Shown: positions 46,274 to 55,380, numbered from the stretch's first letter. The stretch is DNA of 64,000 bases from Mucilaginibacter yixingensis (GCF_041080815.1 NZ_CP160205.1:62001-126000); one strand, 5' to 3'. Program-made: numbers and translations. The notes: generated by a model from the sequence alone, not told the origin.

Positions 46274-46837
46274 ATGAGACACGGTAAAAAAGTAAACCAC
46301 CTGGGCCGTACCGACAGCCATCGCAAAGCGATGATGAGCAACATGGCCACTTCACTTATCCTGCACAAACGTATTACTACTACTTTGGCTAAAGCTAAAG
46401 CACTGCGCGGATATGTTGAACCATTGATTACCAAATCAAAAAGCGATACTACGCACTCTCGTCGTACCGTATTTAGCTACCTGCAGGACAAAGATGCTAC
46501 AAACATCCTGTTCCGCGAGGTTGCTGAGAAAGTAGCTAACCGTCCGGGCGGCTACACCCGTATCATCAAATTAGAAAACCGTCTGGGTGACAACGCCGAG
46601 ATGGCTCTGATCGAGCTGGTTGACTACAACACTGTTTACACCAATGGTGAAGCTGCTGTTGCTAAAAAATCAACCCGTCGTCGTGGTGGTGCTGGTAAAG
46701 CTAAAACTGCTGCTCCTGCTGCTGAAGCAGTTGTTGCAGAAGAAGCACCAGTTGCCGAAGCTCCAGCTGTAGAAGAAGCCCCAGAGGCTCCAGAAGCACC
46801 TGCTGCTAACGAAGAGAATGCAGAAAAAGGCGAGTAA
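46274..46837 (+). CDS. rplQ: 50S ribosomal protein L17 with Ala/Glu/Pro tail
   Basis: Exit-tunnel protein of 187 residues; the conserved core ([20 protein letters not shown] to about residue 130) equals E. coli length (127). The remaining 55 residues are nearly all Ala, Glu, Pro, Val, an acidic disordered tail. Last gene of the cluster, closed by a strong terminator. Confidence 0.98.
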   Translation: MRHGKKVNHLGRTDSHRKAMMSNMATSLILHKRITTTLAKAKALRGYVEPLITKSKSDTTHSRRTVFSYLQDKDATNILFREVAEKVANRPGGYTRIIKLENRLGDNAEMALIELVDYNTVYTNGEAAVAKKSTRRRGGAGKAKTAAPAAEAVVAEEAPVAEAPAVEEAPEAPEAPAANEENAEKGE

Positions 46838-46864
46838 TTAACTCCCGCTTTTTAAAGCATAAGA

Positions 46865-46898
46865 AAACGGCCCGATCAATTTGATCGGGCCGTTTTTG
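46865..46898 (+). terminator. Terminator of the ribosomal protein cluster
   Basis: Perfect stem ACGGCCCGATCAA with TTGATCGGGCCGT and a T-tract; the next gene is convergent, 20 nt away, and may share it. Confidence 0.93.
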
Positions 46899-46919
46899 TT
46901 TTGGAGTATATTTTCTGGT

Positions 46920-47588
46920 TTATTTCTTTCCCGTTCTGCTCAATTGGCGGGAATTGAATGTTGTTTTGATCCCTGCCAGAAATAGTGCCCCACGATAGGC
47001 ATAGTCGGTAGTATGGCTGTTGTATGAGCGATAGCCGGGATAAGTGCTTGACGAGGTGCTGAATTTGTATCCCACGCCTGCGTAAACATCAAGAAAAAAT
47101 ATTGGGGAGTTGGTTAGTCGGCCCTGGATGGTGCAATTAACCAGCATGCTGTGTATTTTCAGTACATCGTTAAAAGAAGCATAACGGTAATAACGCTGAC
47201 CATCTTCCTGGAAGGGAATGAAGCCTTTGTCGCTGTAACCCACGTTTATACTGCGCAGTGTAGCGCCTGCATTAAACATGAGCGGGCTGTTGATAAGCTT
47301 GCCAAAGTATTTTTTGCCGTATAAACCCAGACCGACCCCGGTAATTTTATCACGATTAAAGCCCAGGCTATAATAGTCGGAAAGATAAACCTCTGGTGTT
47401 AGTTCGATGCCGAAGCTTTTCTGTAAAGGCTTCACCTCAATCCATGTTTTAAAACAGTTATTGAAAGCAAACAGAAACTCGGTGCCGATGCTATAGTCGG
47501 TGCCCTTCAAGGTAGAATCAGGCTTGGTTTGGGCTTTTAAATTAATGCTGCCAAAAAGGAGCATTAACAGGATAAGGTATTTGTACAA
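46920..47588 (-). CDS. Exported beta-barrel-like protein of unknown function
   Basis: About 222 residues from a TTG start (LYKYLILLMLLFGSINLKAQ as signal peptide); the frame also extends to an ATG at 47663 that would overlap the upstream gene by 68 bases. The mature part has many short amphipathic strands (SFGIELTPEVYLSDYYSLGF, GVGLGLYGKKYFG, VYAGVGYKFST), which suggests a small outer-membrane barrel. It starts seven bases after the LVIVD lipoprotein gene, so it is in the same operon. Family not recognised. Confidence 0.65.
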   Translation of the reverse strand: MYKYLILLMLLFGSINLKAQTKPDSTLKGTDYSIGTEFLFAFNNCFKTWIEVKPLQKSFGIELTPEVYLSDYYSLGFNRDKITGVGLGLYGKKYFGKLINSPLMFNAGATLRSINVGYSDKGFIPFQEDGQRYYRYASFNDVLKIHSMLVNCTIQGRLTNSPIFFLDVYAGVGYKFSTSSSTYPGYRSYNSHTTDYAYRGALFLAGIKTTFNSRQLSRTGKK

Positions 47589-47595
47589 CGTGATA

Positions 47596-48330
47596 TTAGT
47601 TAAGTTTAAGTTTGCTGATCTGAACAAGCGCACCAGTTGAGTAGTCAAACTGATATAGTCCATCTGGTCCGGCGGCGGCCAACTTACCGTTTTGAGCTGC
47701 CAGGGTGGTAGACGCTATGGGTAATGTGAGCTTTAAAACAAGGTTGGCCGGATTGCTGGCATCATAATATTTTAAGCCTTTATCGCATATAAACAGGTTG
47801 TTGCCATCAACGGCTATGCCAGCGGGTGAACTCAGAGGATAAGCTTTTATAAGCACGGGTTTTGCAGGATTGCTTATGTCTACTACCTTAAGCTGGGTAT
47901 ATATAGAGCCGCAATAAGAATCTAATCGCTCGGTAATAAAGGCATAATTTCCATTAACAGCTACCGGTGCGCAGCCTTGATAATCTGAGTAGGTGGCGCT
48001 TAATGTTGGCGTGCCCGTAGTGGTGTTATATATATTGAAATTCCCGGCTCCTGCAGTATAGATATAGTTTGAACCGGAGGTTAAAGTTGTGGGGATGATA
48101 CCGGTAACCGTTGTGGTTTTAACGGCGGTAAGTCCGGTTGCGTTGGTGGCATCATATTGGGCCAATCCGTCTTTGGTATAAGCGTACAACACGTTGCCGC
48201 TTGCTGTAAACAAAGCCTGCTGGCGAACGCTTACCCGCACGCCCGAGCTACCCGGACCCGGCGTATCCTTGACGCAGGCGGCAACTGACAGGCTAATTAA
48301 AATAAGGAAGAGGTTTCTCAGGTTTTTCAT
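47596..48330 (-). CDS. LVIVD-repeat beta-propeller lipoprotein (second)
   Basis: Exported lipoprotein of 244 residues: MKNLRNLFLILISLSVAAC gives a lipobox. The frame has an ATG five codons upstream (48345). Repeats of the LVIVD type (QLKVVDISNPAKPVLIKAYP, LKYYDASNPANLVLK, NNLFICDKG) predict a propeller as in cell-surface scaffold proteins of Bacteroidota. Overlaps the first lipoprotein gene. Role unknown, likely a surface interaction module. Confidence 0.8.
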   Translation of the reverse strand: MKNLRNLFLILISLSVAACVKDTPGPGSSGVRVSVRQQALFTASGNVLYAYTKDGLAQYDATNATGLTAVKTTTVTGIIPTTLTSGSNYIYTAGAGNFNIYNTTTGTPTLSATYSDYQGCAPVAVNGNYAFITERLDSYCGSIYTQLKVVDISNPAKPVLIKAYPLSSPAGIAVDGNNLFICDKGLKYYDASNPANLVLKLTLPIASTTLAAQNGKLAAAGPDGLYQFDYSTGALVQISKLKLN

Positions 48331-48332
48331 AA

Positions 48333-48836
48333 CTATTTCTCCCAACCAACGATGACGCTATTTGGTGGACGGTTGGCAACGCTAAATTCATCAGGTAAAC
48401 TCTTTTCATCTGGCGAAGACATCTCATTAAATATGTTCTTAACCCGTTTAGCCACGGTTACTGTTGAGGAACCTATATTGCTAAGATCTATCGCCACGAT
48501 ATCTACCGCGTTGTTGGCGTATAGCGTATTGTCTTTTATAGCTACGTCAAGACAGCCAGGGATGCTGATGTAGCCGCGATTCACCGGGCGGCTGGGGGTA
48601 CTGTTATCGATGACGTGTACGCCTTTTCCTTGTTGAAGAATGAGGATGTAGTTGCTTTGGTAATAAACTTTTGACGGCGTATCAATTGGTGCAGCGGGGT
48701 GGAAGCTGACAGATTTTTCCAGCGCTTCCCGCGTCATCATTACCGGGTAGTAGGTGGTTTGATAGTCTGACGATTTGCGTATACAGGACGTAAAGCAGAG
48801 TAATACAGCGTAAAGCAGTAGATAAGGTGGTTTCAT
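48333..48836 (-). CDS. LVIVD-repeat lipoprotein (first)
   Basis: Exported lipoprotein of 167 residues: MKPPYLLLYAVLLCFTSC is a signal peptide with lipobox Cys. The frame extends 61 codons upstream without homology-like sequence or signal, so the inner ATG at 48836 is preferred. LVIVD-type repeats are seen in KGVHVIDNSTPSRPVNRGYI and CLDVAIKDNTLYANNAVDIVAIDLSN. First of three co-oriented, almost touching genes. Confidence 0.78.
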   Translation of the reverse strand: MKPPYLLLYAVLLCFTSCIRKSSDYQTTYYPVMMTREALEKSVSFHPAAPIDTPSKVYYQSNYILILQQGKGVHVIDNSTPSRPVNRGYISIPGCLDVAIKDNTLYANNAVDIVAIDLSNIGSSTVTVAKRVKNIFNEMSSPDEKSLPDEFSVANRPPNSVIVGWEK

Positions 48837-49081
48837 TTTGACTAAGATATTGTTTTTGCAGAACAGCGTTGTTAACAGTACGTTAAACCTGTCAGTTTTG
48901 CTACATGGCCGCGAATTATAAACCCGATAGTAGCGGATATCGGCTGTTGAGTGTAAGGCCTGTCCGAAGGACCCCTTCGGGGCAGATGTATGAGCGGATA
49001 GCGGGGCTATCGGTACCAAAGAGCTATTGTCTGTTCATTTTCCCGGCGGGTCACTTTATTGGATAGCGGGTATTAAAGTTT

Positions 49082-49375
49082 ATGAAGCTATTGACCTACC
49101 TTTTCAAAAGACATCCTGGCGCCATGATTTGGCATTTGCTGCATATGACATACGGGCTTGATCAGTTTCGACTATATTGTGCCAAGGATCGTGTTTTGGA
49201 TCAACCCGACTCCGGGTTGCCATTTGCAATGTTCACTTTGGCGCTTTTTATAGCTAACGTGTTGAATCTGATATTTAGAAAGGAAGATAAAGTACTCTAT
49301 TTGTATTTGATTGTGTGGCTGATTGTTTTTCTGACACTTCTATGTTTTCTTCCCGAACTTACCTGGAAGTGGTAA
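49082..49375 (+). CDS. Small hypothetical membrane protein
   Basis: 97 residues with two to three hydrophobic helices (about 16-27, 47-64, 72-91). No recognised family and no clear partner. Upstream is the divergent lipoprotein operon; downstream a DUF1569 gene follows after 74 nt. Codon use looks ordinary, but short length leaves doubt that it is expressed. Confidence 0.4.
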   Translation: MKLLTYLFKRHPGAMIWHLLHMTYGLDQFRLYCAKDRVLDQPDSGLPFAMFTLALFIANVLNLIFRKEDKVLYLYLIVWLIVFLTLLCFLPELTWKW

Positions 49376-49449
49376 TGTTGTCGCAAAACCCTCCCCATTT
49401 GTCGCTTTTAAAACCTCTCGCGGATTCATGCTGTATTTATCTTTGAACT

Positions 49450-49890
49450 ATGAAAACCATCCTCGAACCCCAAACCGCACGCGAAGTAATTGATCGCATC
49501 AATCAACTTAATGAAGACAGCCAGCCACTATGGGGCAAAATGTCTGTTTACCAAATGCTGCGGCATTGTGCCATGTGGGAGGAGATGTTGCTGGAACGCC
49601 GCATCTATAAACAGGCTTTTATTGGCAAACTATTTGGCAGAACGGCTTTAAAAGGTATGCTGTCCGACAAACCGATGAAGCAGAACATGCCAACTGTACC
49701 GTCATTCAGAATTACGGACGAAGGCGATGTGGAGGCCGAAAAGCAAAGATGGATCACGTTGATTGGCGAGCATGAGCATCGCGCCAATACCGGCTTTATG
49801 CATCCGTTTTTCGGTAAGCTTACGGCTGACGAGGCCGGGCGACTGGCATATAAGCATGTGGATCATCATTTAAGGCAGTTTGGTGTTTAG
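49450..49890 (+). CDS. DUF1569 domain protein (DinB-like four-helix bundle)
   Basis: 146 residues, cytoplasmic. The sequence QPLWGKMSVYQMLRHCAMWEEM with a His, and the final YKHVDHHLRQFGV with two His, mark the metal-binding sites of the DinB/DUF1569 superfamily. Members are metal-dependent small-molecule transferases or of unknown role; no reaction is assigned. Its stop is followed by the palindromes upstream of dnaK. Confidence 0.85.
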   Translation: MKTILEPQTAREVIDRINQLNEDSQPLWGKMSVYQMLRHCAMWEEMLLERRIYKQAFIGKLFGRTALKGMLSDKPMKQNMPTVPSFRITDEGDVEAEKQRWITLIGEHEHRANTGFMHPFFGKLTADEAGRLAYKHVDHHLRQFGV

Positions 49891-49895
49891 TAACT

Positions 49896-49942
49896 GACAA
49901 ATGTTTGTCGGTTTTATGTCAACCTGTCACCGAAAACCGACA
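49896..49942. promoter_or_regulatory. Palindromes upstream of dnaK (candidate operator)
   Basis: GACAAA-TG-TTTGTC at 49896-49909 is a perfect small palindrome. TGTCGGTTTT (49906-49915) pairs with AAAACCGACA (49933-49942), and two direct TGTCA words (49917, 49925) lie between. The layout suggests a regulator site or leader hairpin; no CIRCE sequence (TTAGCACTC-N9-GAGTGCTAA) is present. Confidence 0.45.
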
Positions 49943-50015
49943 CGGGACTGACGTTTTAATACCATTCGCAACGCACAACTCACCATTCTCTAAAGAAAAT
50001 TCTGCCAAATACACA

Positions 50016-50032
50016 TTGGCACAGGCATTGAT
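50016..50032 (+). promoter_or_regulatory. Candidate sigma-54-type promoter of dnaK
   Basis: TTGGCAC-AGGCA-TTGATA matches the -24 element exactly and has correct spacing, but the -12 element reads TTGA in place of TTGC. TGCCAA (50003-50008) forms a palindrome with TTGGCA (50016-50021). Predicted start near 50041, about 40 nt before the dnaK ATG. No TAnnTTTG box was seen. Confidence 0.4.
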
Positions 50033-50080
50033 AATATAGTGTTGTTAGCAAATTAATAGTTAAAAGGAAAAATCAATCAT

Positions 50081-51991
50081 ATGTCTAAAATCATTGGAAT
50101 CGACTTAGGAACAACAAACTCCTGCGTGGCGGTAATGGAGGGTAATGAGCCTGTTGTTATCGCAAACAGCGAAGGTAAACGTACCACCCCGTCTGTAGTA
50201 GCGTTTGTAGACAATGGCGAGCGTAAAGTAGGTGACCCTGCAAAACGCCAGTCTATCACTAATCCAACCAAAACCATCTATTCAATTAAACGCTTTATAG
50301 GTAACCAATTCAGCGAGGTGACGAGAGAAGCCGAGCGTGTACCTTATAAAGTGGTAAAAGGCGACAACAATACACCACGTGTAGAAATTGGCGACCGTAA
50401 ATATACTCCGCAAGAGATTTCTGCTATGATTCTTCAGAAAATGAAGAAAACTGCTGAAGATTTCTTAGGTCAGGAAGTGACCGAAGCGGTTATTACCGTA
50501 CCTGCATACTTTAACGATGCACAGCGTCAGGCTACTAAAGAAGCCGGTGAGATTGCTGGTTTGAACGTTAAACGTATCATCAATGAGCCTACTGCTGCTG
50601 CCCTGGCCTACGGCCTGGACAAAGCCCACAAAGACATGAAAATTGTAGTGTTTGACTGTGGTGGCGGTACTCATGACGTATCTGTACTGGAGCTGGGTGA
50701 CGGCGTGTTCGAAGTAAAATCTACCGATGGTGATACTCACTTAGGTGGTGACGACTTTGACCAGGTGATCATTGACTGGTTAGCAGATGAGTTTAAGAGC
50801 GAAGAAGGCCTGGATCTGCGTAAGGACCCAATGGCACTGCAACGTTTGAAAGAAGCTGCTGAGAAAGCTAAAATTGAGCTTTCAAGCACTACTCAGAGCG
50901 AGATTAACCTGCCATACATCACCGCTGTTGACGGTATGCCGAAACACTTGGTAAAAAGCTTAACCCGTGCCAAATTTGAGCAACTGGCAGACAGCCTGAT
51001 CAAACGTACCATCGAGCCTTGTCAAAAAGCTTTGAAAAATGCTGGTTTCAGCACTTCTGAGATTGACGAGATCATCCTGGTAGGTGGTTCAACCCGTATC
51101 CCTGCAATTCAGGAAGCGGTTCAGAAATTCTTTGGCAAAGCACCTTCAAAAGGGGTTAACCCAGATGAGGTAGTAGCTATTGGTGCTGCTATTCAAGGTG
51201 GTGTGTTAACAGGTGACGTGAAAGACGTGTTGCTGTTAGACGTTACTCCACTGTCATTAGGTATCGAAACCATGGGCGGTGTAATGACCAAACTGATCGA
51301 GGCCAACACTACTATCCCAACCAAGAAGTCAGAAACCTTCTCTACTGCATCTGATAGCCAGCCATCGGTAGAGATCCACATTCTGCAAGGCGAGCGCCCA
51401 ATGGCGGCACAAAACCGCACTATCGGCCGTTTCCACCTGGATGGTATTCCGCCAGCACCACGTGGTGTGCCACAGATCGAGGTAACTTTCGATATCGACG
51501 CAAACGGTATCCTGCACGTATCTGCTAAAGATAAAGCGACAGGTAAAGAGCAGAAGATTCGTATCGAGGCTTCTTCTGGCTTAACCGATGCCGAGATCAA
51601 GAAAATGAAAGACGAAGCTGAAGCTAACGCTGAGGCAGACCGTCAGGCTAAAGAAGAGGTTGAAAAACTGAACGGCGCCGATGCCCTGATCTTCAGCACC
51701 GAGAAACAGCTGAAAGAGTATGGCGACAAGATCCCTGCTGATAAAAAAGCACCGATTGAGAGCGGTTTGGAAAAACTGAAAGCTGCTTACGCTTCTAAAA
51801 ATTTAGCCGACATTGAGGCTGCACAAAACGAGCTGAACACAGCCTGGACTGCAGCATCAGAAGATATGTACAAAGCTGCCGGCGATGCCGGTCAGGCTCC
51901 GGGTGCCGATGCCGGTCAGGCTGGTGGCAATGCCCAGAGCAACGGTGGTGCAGATTCTGTAACCGATGTTGACTACGAAGAGGTAAAATAA
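50081..51991 (+). CDS. dnaK: Chaperone protein DnaK (Hsp70)
   Basis: ATP-dependent chaperone of 636 residues (E. coli 638). [17 protein letters not shown] at the N-terminus, [17 protein letters not shown] with the phosphate-2 loop (HDVS in place of the common FDVS), and the acidic DVDYEEVK end are diagnostic. A Gly/Ala/Asn/Gln-rich stretch precedes the end. No grpE, dnaJ or hrcA lies in the window, so dnaK is apparently a single-gene unit with its own terminator. Confidence 0.98.
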   Translation: MSKIIGIDLGTTNSCVAVMEGNEPVVIANSEGKRTTPSVVAFVDNGERKVGDPAKRQSITNPTKTIYSIKRFIGNQFSEVTREAERVPYKVVKGDNNTPRVEIGDRKYTPQEISAMILQKMKKTAEDFLGQEVTEAVITVPAYFNDAQRQATKEAGEIAGLNVKRIINEPTAAALAYGLDKAHKDMKIVVFDCGGGTHDVSVLELGDGVFEVKSTDGDTHLGGDDFDQVIIDWLADEFKSEEGLDLRKDPMALQRLKEAAEKAKIELSSTTQSEINLPYITAVDGMPKHLVKSLTRAKFEQLADSLIKRTIEPCQKALKNAGFSTSEIDEIILVGGSTRIPAIQEAVQKFFGKAPSKGVNPDEVVAIGAAIQGGVLTGDVKDVLLLDVTPLSLGIETMGGVMTKLIEANTTIPTKKSETFSTASDSQPSVEIHILQGERPMAAQNRTIGRFHLDGIPPAPRGVPQIEVTFDIDANGILHVSAKDKATGKEQKIRIEASSGLTDAEIKKMKDEAEANAEADRQAKEEVEKLNGADALIFSTEKQLKEYGDKIPADKKAPIESGLEKLKAAYASKNLADIEAAQNELNTAWTAASEDMYKAAGDAGQAPGADAGQAGGNAQSNGGADSVTDVDYEEVK

Positions 51992-52012
51992 CCAACTCGA
52001 TATATAAGTTGA

Positions 52013-52049
52013 ACGCCCGTTAGCTGCAAAGCTGACGGGCGTTTTTTTG
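52013..52049 (+). terminator. Intrinsic terminator of dnaK
   Basis: Stem AACGCCCGTTAGCT with AGCTGACGGGCGTT, GCAA loop, then seven T. Confidence 0.93.
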
Positions 52050-52092
52050 TTATTGGTTGGGGATTCCTACTTTTCTTAAACAACGCGTTCCG

Positions 52093-52130
52093 GGTGTCAT
52101 CCTGAGCTTGTCGAAGGGTGCGCGAAAGCC
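52093..52130 (+). repeat. Family-B repeat, outer left copy
   Basis: Starts GGTGTCATCCTGAGC and continues TTGTCGAAGGGTGCGCG, then diverges from the inner copy by ending AAAGCC. Same orientation as the inner left copy at 52226. A partner half-site GTGTTTCGGCGGGGCTCCATGAC follows near 52169-52191. Confidence 0.75.
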
Positions 52131-52225
52131 CAGATGCTCTTGCAAAGCATATTGTATAAGTTCACTGCATGTGTTTCGGCGGGGCTCCATGACATCCTCC
52201 CTTTTTAGTTTCGATTGAAGCGCCA

Positions 52226-52264
52226 GGTGTCATCCTGAGCTTGTCGAAGGGCGCGCGAGGGCCT
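52226..52264 (+). repeat. 39-bp inverted repeat, left end of the GIY-YIG unit
   Basis: Matches the reverse complement of 52599-52637 at 38 of 39 positions. Its last two bases overlap the stop codon of the GIY-YIG gene, so the repeat and gene abut with no spacer. Confidence 0.85.
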
Positions 52265-52559
52265 ATTTTGCAAAGCTTTTACTACGAGATAACTCAGGCA
52301 GCAAATCCCAATTATCATTAATAATAGCTTCTTTCTTTTTTCTGCTCCAGCCTTTTACCTGCTTCTCAAAAGCGATGGCTTGGTCAATGCTATTAAATTC
52401 AGCAGAGAACATAAGTTTAATCGGTCTTCTTTGGTAGGTGTAGCAGGTAGTATTTTCGCCTTCCTGATGTTCGATTAGTCTTCTTTCCATGTCATTCGTA
52501 ACTCCGGTGTAATATGAGTTATCACTACATAAAAGAATATAAACGAAATATTGGTTCAT
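52263..52559 (-). CDS. GIY-YIG nuclease domain protein enclosed by inverted repeats
   Basis: Single-domain nuclease of 98 residues. The GIY and YIG equivalents are YFVYILLC and YYTGVTNDMERRL; the catalytic Arg (RRLIEHQEG), and Glu in QAIAFEKQVKGWSRKKKEAII are in place. This is the UvrC-N/URI-like small family common in Bacteroidota, often annotated as an excinuclease-like protein. It stands alone, with 39-bp inverted repeats flush with its stop codon and about 40 nt before its start. The exact substrate is unknown; small GIY-YIG proteins cut DNA. Confidence 0.93.
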   Translation of the reverse strand: MNQYFVYILLCSDNSYYTGVTNDMERRLIEHQEGENTTCYTYQRRPIKLMFSAEFNSIDQAIAFEKQVKGWSRKKKEAIINDNWDLLPELSRSKSFAK

Positions 52560-52598
52560 GGTGGGCTAAATATATGAGAAATATTTAGCAGTGTAGTT

Positions 52599-52637
52599 AG
52601 GCCCTCGCGCACCCTTCGACAAGCTCAGGATGACACC
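52599..52637 (-). repeat. 39-bp inverted repeat, right end of the GIY-YIG unit
   Basis: Reverse complement of 52226-52264 with one mismatch (T for C). It is also the first unit of the tandem series that continues to 52790. Confidence 0.85.
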
Positions 52638-52790
52638 CGACGCGCGGATGCTGAGTGGCTGGTATAGACTGGTAAGGCCTTCACGCGCCCTTCGACAGGC
52701 TCAGGATGACACATGGCGCGCAGATGTTGAGATGATTGGTGTAAACTGTTTAGGCCTTCACGCGCTCTTCGACGATGCTCAGGAAGGCAT
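52599..52790 (-). repeat. Three tandem family-B units spaced 76-77 bp
   Basis: The conserved AGGCCYTCRCGC...CTTCGACA...CTCAGGATGACAC block begins at 52599, 52675 and 52752. Segments between also repeat (GACGCGCGGATGCTGAG and GGCGCGCAGATGTTGAG). The last unit is the most degraded (GACGATGCTCAGGAAGG). Confidence 0.75.
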
Positions 52791-52854
52791 CTTCCCCACT
52801 ATTGTAGAGGCACATGTAGCTCCTGTAAATCCTAAAAATTTGTTAAATCCTAGT

Positions 52855-54783
52855 TCATGACGCAATAATATGCGCACTCGGCTTCACATCCATAGCCTTT
52901 ACCTGGTGGACGATGCCGGCGGCATCAAAACCGCACTCTGCCCAAAGCTCAGGTTGCTCGCCGTGCTCTATTACATGGTCTGGGATTCCTAAACGTACTA
53001 TGCGGGCGCTGTAGTTATTGTCGGCCATAAACTCAAGGATGGCGGTGCCCATGCCACCTTCAATACAGCCGTCTTCAATCGTGATGACTTTGCTGTATTT
53101 CTGGAACACTTCGTGCAGCAATGTTTCGTCTAAAGGTTTTACGAAGCGGATATCATAGTGTGCCGGGTAAAACCCTTCGGCATTTAATTGGGTAATCGCT
53201 TTAGCGGCCTCGTTACCTATCGGACCGATAGTCAGGATGGCTATTTCCTCGCCATCACAAATCTTGCGGCCTTTGCCAACCGGAATTTCTTTGAACGGAC
53301 GCTTCCAGTCAACCATCACGCCACTGCCGCGTGGGTAACGGATCACAAACGGACCGGCATTCTCCAACTGAGCGGTATACATCAGATTACGCAGCTCTTC
53401 CTCGTTCATCGGTGATGATACCGTGAGGTTAGGGATGCAGCGCATAAACGCCAGATCATACGCACCGTGGTGGGTGCCACCGTCAGCGCCTACCAAACCG
53501 GCACGATCCAGGCAGAACACCACGTTGAGTTTCTGAATGGCTACGTCATGAATCACCTGATCATACGCCCTTTGCATAAAGCTGGAGTAGATGTTACAGA
53601 ACGGCACCATGCCCTGCGTGGCCAGGCCGGCAGAGAAGGTAACGGCGTGCTGTTCGGCAATACCCACGTCAAATGCGCGGTTAGGCATAGCCTTCATCAT
53701 CAGGTTCATAGAACTGCCTGACGGCATGGCCGGCGTGATACCCATAATTTTAGGGTTTTGCTCGGCTAGTTCTATAATGGTATGCCCAAACACATCCTGG
53801 TATTTAGGCGGCTGGGGTTTCTCGTAGTATGTTTTCTTGATCTCGCCGGTAATCTTGTCAAACAAGCCGGGAGCATGCCATTTGGTTTGGTCTTTCTCGG
53901 CCAGTGCATAACCCTTACCTTTAACGGTGACGCAGTGCAGCAGCTTCGGACCAGGAATATCACGCAGATCGCGCAGCACTTTCGCCAAGTGTTTTACGTC
54001 GTGCCCATCAATCGGACCAAAATATCTGAATTTCAGCGCTTCAAAGAAATTGCTTTGTTTCAGAATGGTGCCTTTAATGCTTTTCTCTATCTTCTTGGCA
54101 TACTTAAATGCATCAGGACCGACAGACGAAAGCTTGTTGAGCACGTACGCAATATCATCGCGGAAGCGGTTGTATGATTTTGAGGTGGTAATATCTGCCA
54201 GGTATTCTTTCAGTGCGCCAACGTTCGGGTCAATAGACATGCAGTTGTCGTTCAGAATAACCAGCAGGTTAGAGCTTTCAATACCAGCGTGGTTCAACGC
54301 TTCAAAAGCCATACCGCCGGTCATCGCACCATCGCCAATTACAGCAACGTGCTGACGGTCAGTCTCGCCTTTATAGTGCGATGCCACGGCCATACCCAAC
54401 GCCGCAGAAATAGAGGTTGACGAGTGGCCTACACCAAAAGTGTCATACTCGCTTTCAGAACGTTTGGGGAAACCGCTGATGCCATGGTAAACGCGGTTGG
54501 TATGAAATACATCGCGGCGGCCGGTTAGTATTTTATGACCATAAGCCTGGTGACCTACGTCCCACACCAATTGATCATACGGCGTATTCAAAATATAATG
54601 CAGCGCAACGGTCAATTCTACCACGCCAAGGCTGGCTGCAAAGTGACCGCCGTTAACAGATACCACGTCAATAATATATTGGCGCAGCTCCTGGCATACC
54701 TGCTCAAGATCGTCCTCGCTAAGCTGTTTTAAATCAGAAGGTTGGTTGATGTTTTGTAAAAGTTTGCCAGCGGGTACCTGCAT
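52855..54783 (-). CDS. dxs: 1-deoxy-D-xylulose-5-phosphate synthase
   Basis: Thiamine-diphosphate enzyme of 642 residues making DXP from pyruvate and glyceraldehyde 3-phosphate, first step of the MEP isoprenoid route. [37 protein letters not shown] with [12 protein letters not shown] (ThDP/Mg), the mid-protein [17 protein letters not shown] and [18 protein letters not shown] are intact. Single-gene unit. Confidence 0.98.
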   Translation of the reverse strand: MQVPAGKLLQNINQPSDLKQLSEDDLEQVCQELRQYIIDVVSVNGGHFAASLGVVELTVALHYILNTPYDQLVWDVGHQAYGHKILTGRRDVFHTNRVYHGISGFPKRSESEYDTFGVGHSSTSISAALGMAVASHYKGETDRQHVAVIGDGAMTGGMAFEALNHAGIESSNLLVILNDNCMSIDPNVGALKEYLADITTSKSYNRFRDDIAYVLNKLSSVGPDAFKYAKKIEKSIKGTILKQSNFFEALKFRYFGPIDGHDVKHLAKVLRDLRDIPGPKLLHCVTVKGKGYALAEKDQTKWHAPGLFDKITGEIKKTYYEKPQPPKYQDVFGHTIIELAEQNPKIMGITPAMPSGSSMNLMMKAMPNRAFDVGIAEQHAVTFSAGLATQGMVPFCNIYSSFMQRAYDQVIHDVAIQKLNVVFCLDRAGLVGADGGTHHGAYDLAFMRCIPNLTVSSPMNEEELRNLMYTAQLENAGPFVIRYPRGSGVMVDWKRPFKEIPVGKGRKICDGEEIAILTIGPIGNEAAKAITQLNAEGFYPAHYDIRFVKPLDETLLHEVFQKYSKVITIEDGCIEGGMGTAILEFMADNNYSARIVRLGIPDHVIEHGEQPELWAECGFDAAGIVHQVKAMDVKPSAHIIAS

Positions 54784-54880
54784 CTAGTTTCGTAACAATG
54801 TATTGAGTTACAAATTACGGGAAATAATATCAAAAAAAGCAAATTTTTAATAGATCGATAGACCGGTAAGTTGGGCCGCA

Positions 54881-55297
54881 TTAGTTATCCTGCTCGGGCT
54901 TGATAGCTGTATTTATCAAAAGTTTGCCTTTTTTAAACTTCGTATTTATGATAATGGTATAAGCGCCATGTGTAATTTTCTGTTCGCCAACATGATCAAT
55001 GGCCATTTGGATCAGTTGCATCCGGGTATCAGATTGTAAAAAACGTTTGCGTATAATAGTTGCATCGGCCGTGTTAAATGGCCATAGGTAAGGTACCTTT
55101 CGATAGTCTGAATGATTATGCTTTTCGATGTCAGTAAACGTGTATTCTTTGGTGTCGATGGAGATGGTGTACTTTTTAATATAGTGTCGGCTTGCATTGT
55201 ACACGCGCACAGTTACAGAGTCATCAGCATCCGCCAATGCATAGGTTCTGCCCGAAAAAAGGACAACTAAAAATAAAATCAATATAGGCTTTGACAT
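54881..55297 (-). CDS. Small exported protein of unknown function
   Basis: 138 residues with a signal peptide (SKPILILFLVVLFSGRTYA). The mature part looks like a single beta-sandwich with a conserved-looking charged edge (KKYTISIDTKEYTFTDIEKHNH). I recognise no family. It is divergent from scpA, with about 100 nt between, and 97 nt upstream of the dxs start on the same strand. Confidence 0.5.
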   Translation of the reverse strand: MSKPILILFLVVLFSGRTYALADADDSVTVRVYNASRHYIKKYTISIDTKEYTFTDIEKHNHSDYRKVPYLWPFNTADATIIRKRFLQSDTRMQLIQMAIDHVGEQKITHGAYTIIINTKFKKGKLLINTAIKPEQDN

Positions 55298-55380
55298 GAT
55301 GTAGGGTTTAAGCGATTTAAAGCTAAATTACTTAATTGGATTCGTCAAGTCTGCAGGGCAGTCACTATCAACAAAATACC

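Noticed and set aside
48837..49019. 61-codon extension of the first LVIVD lipoprotein
   Set aside because: It would bury the signal peptide; the inner ATG gives a normal lipoprotein start.
50465..51600. Long antisense ORFs inside dnaK
   Set aside because: Shadows of strongly biased codons in dnaK; no motifs.
52599..52790. CRISPR-like repeat spacing
   Set aside because: Only three decaying units; the spacers are themselves repeated; no cas genes.
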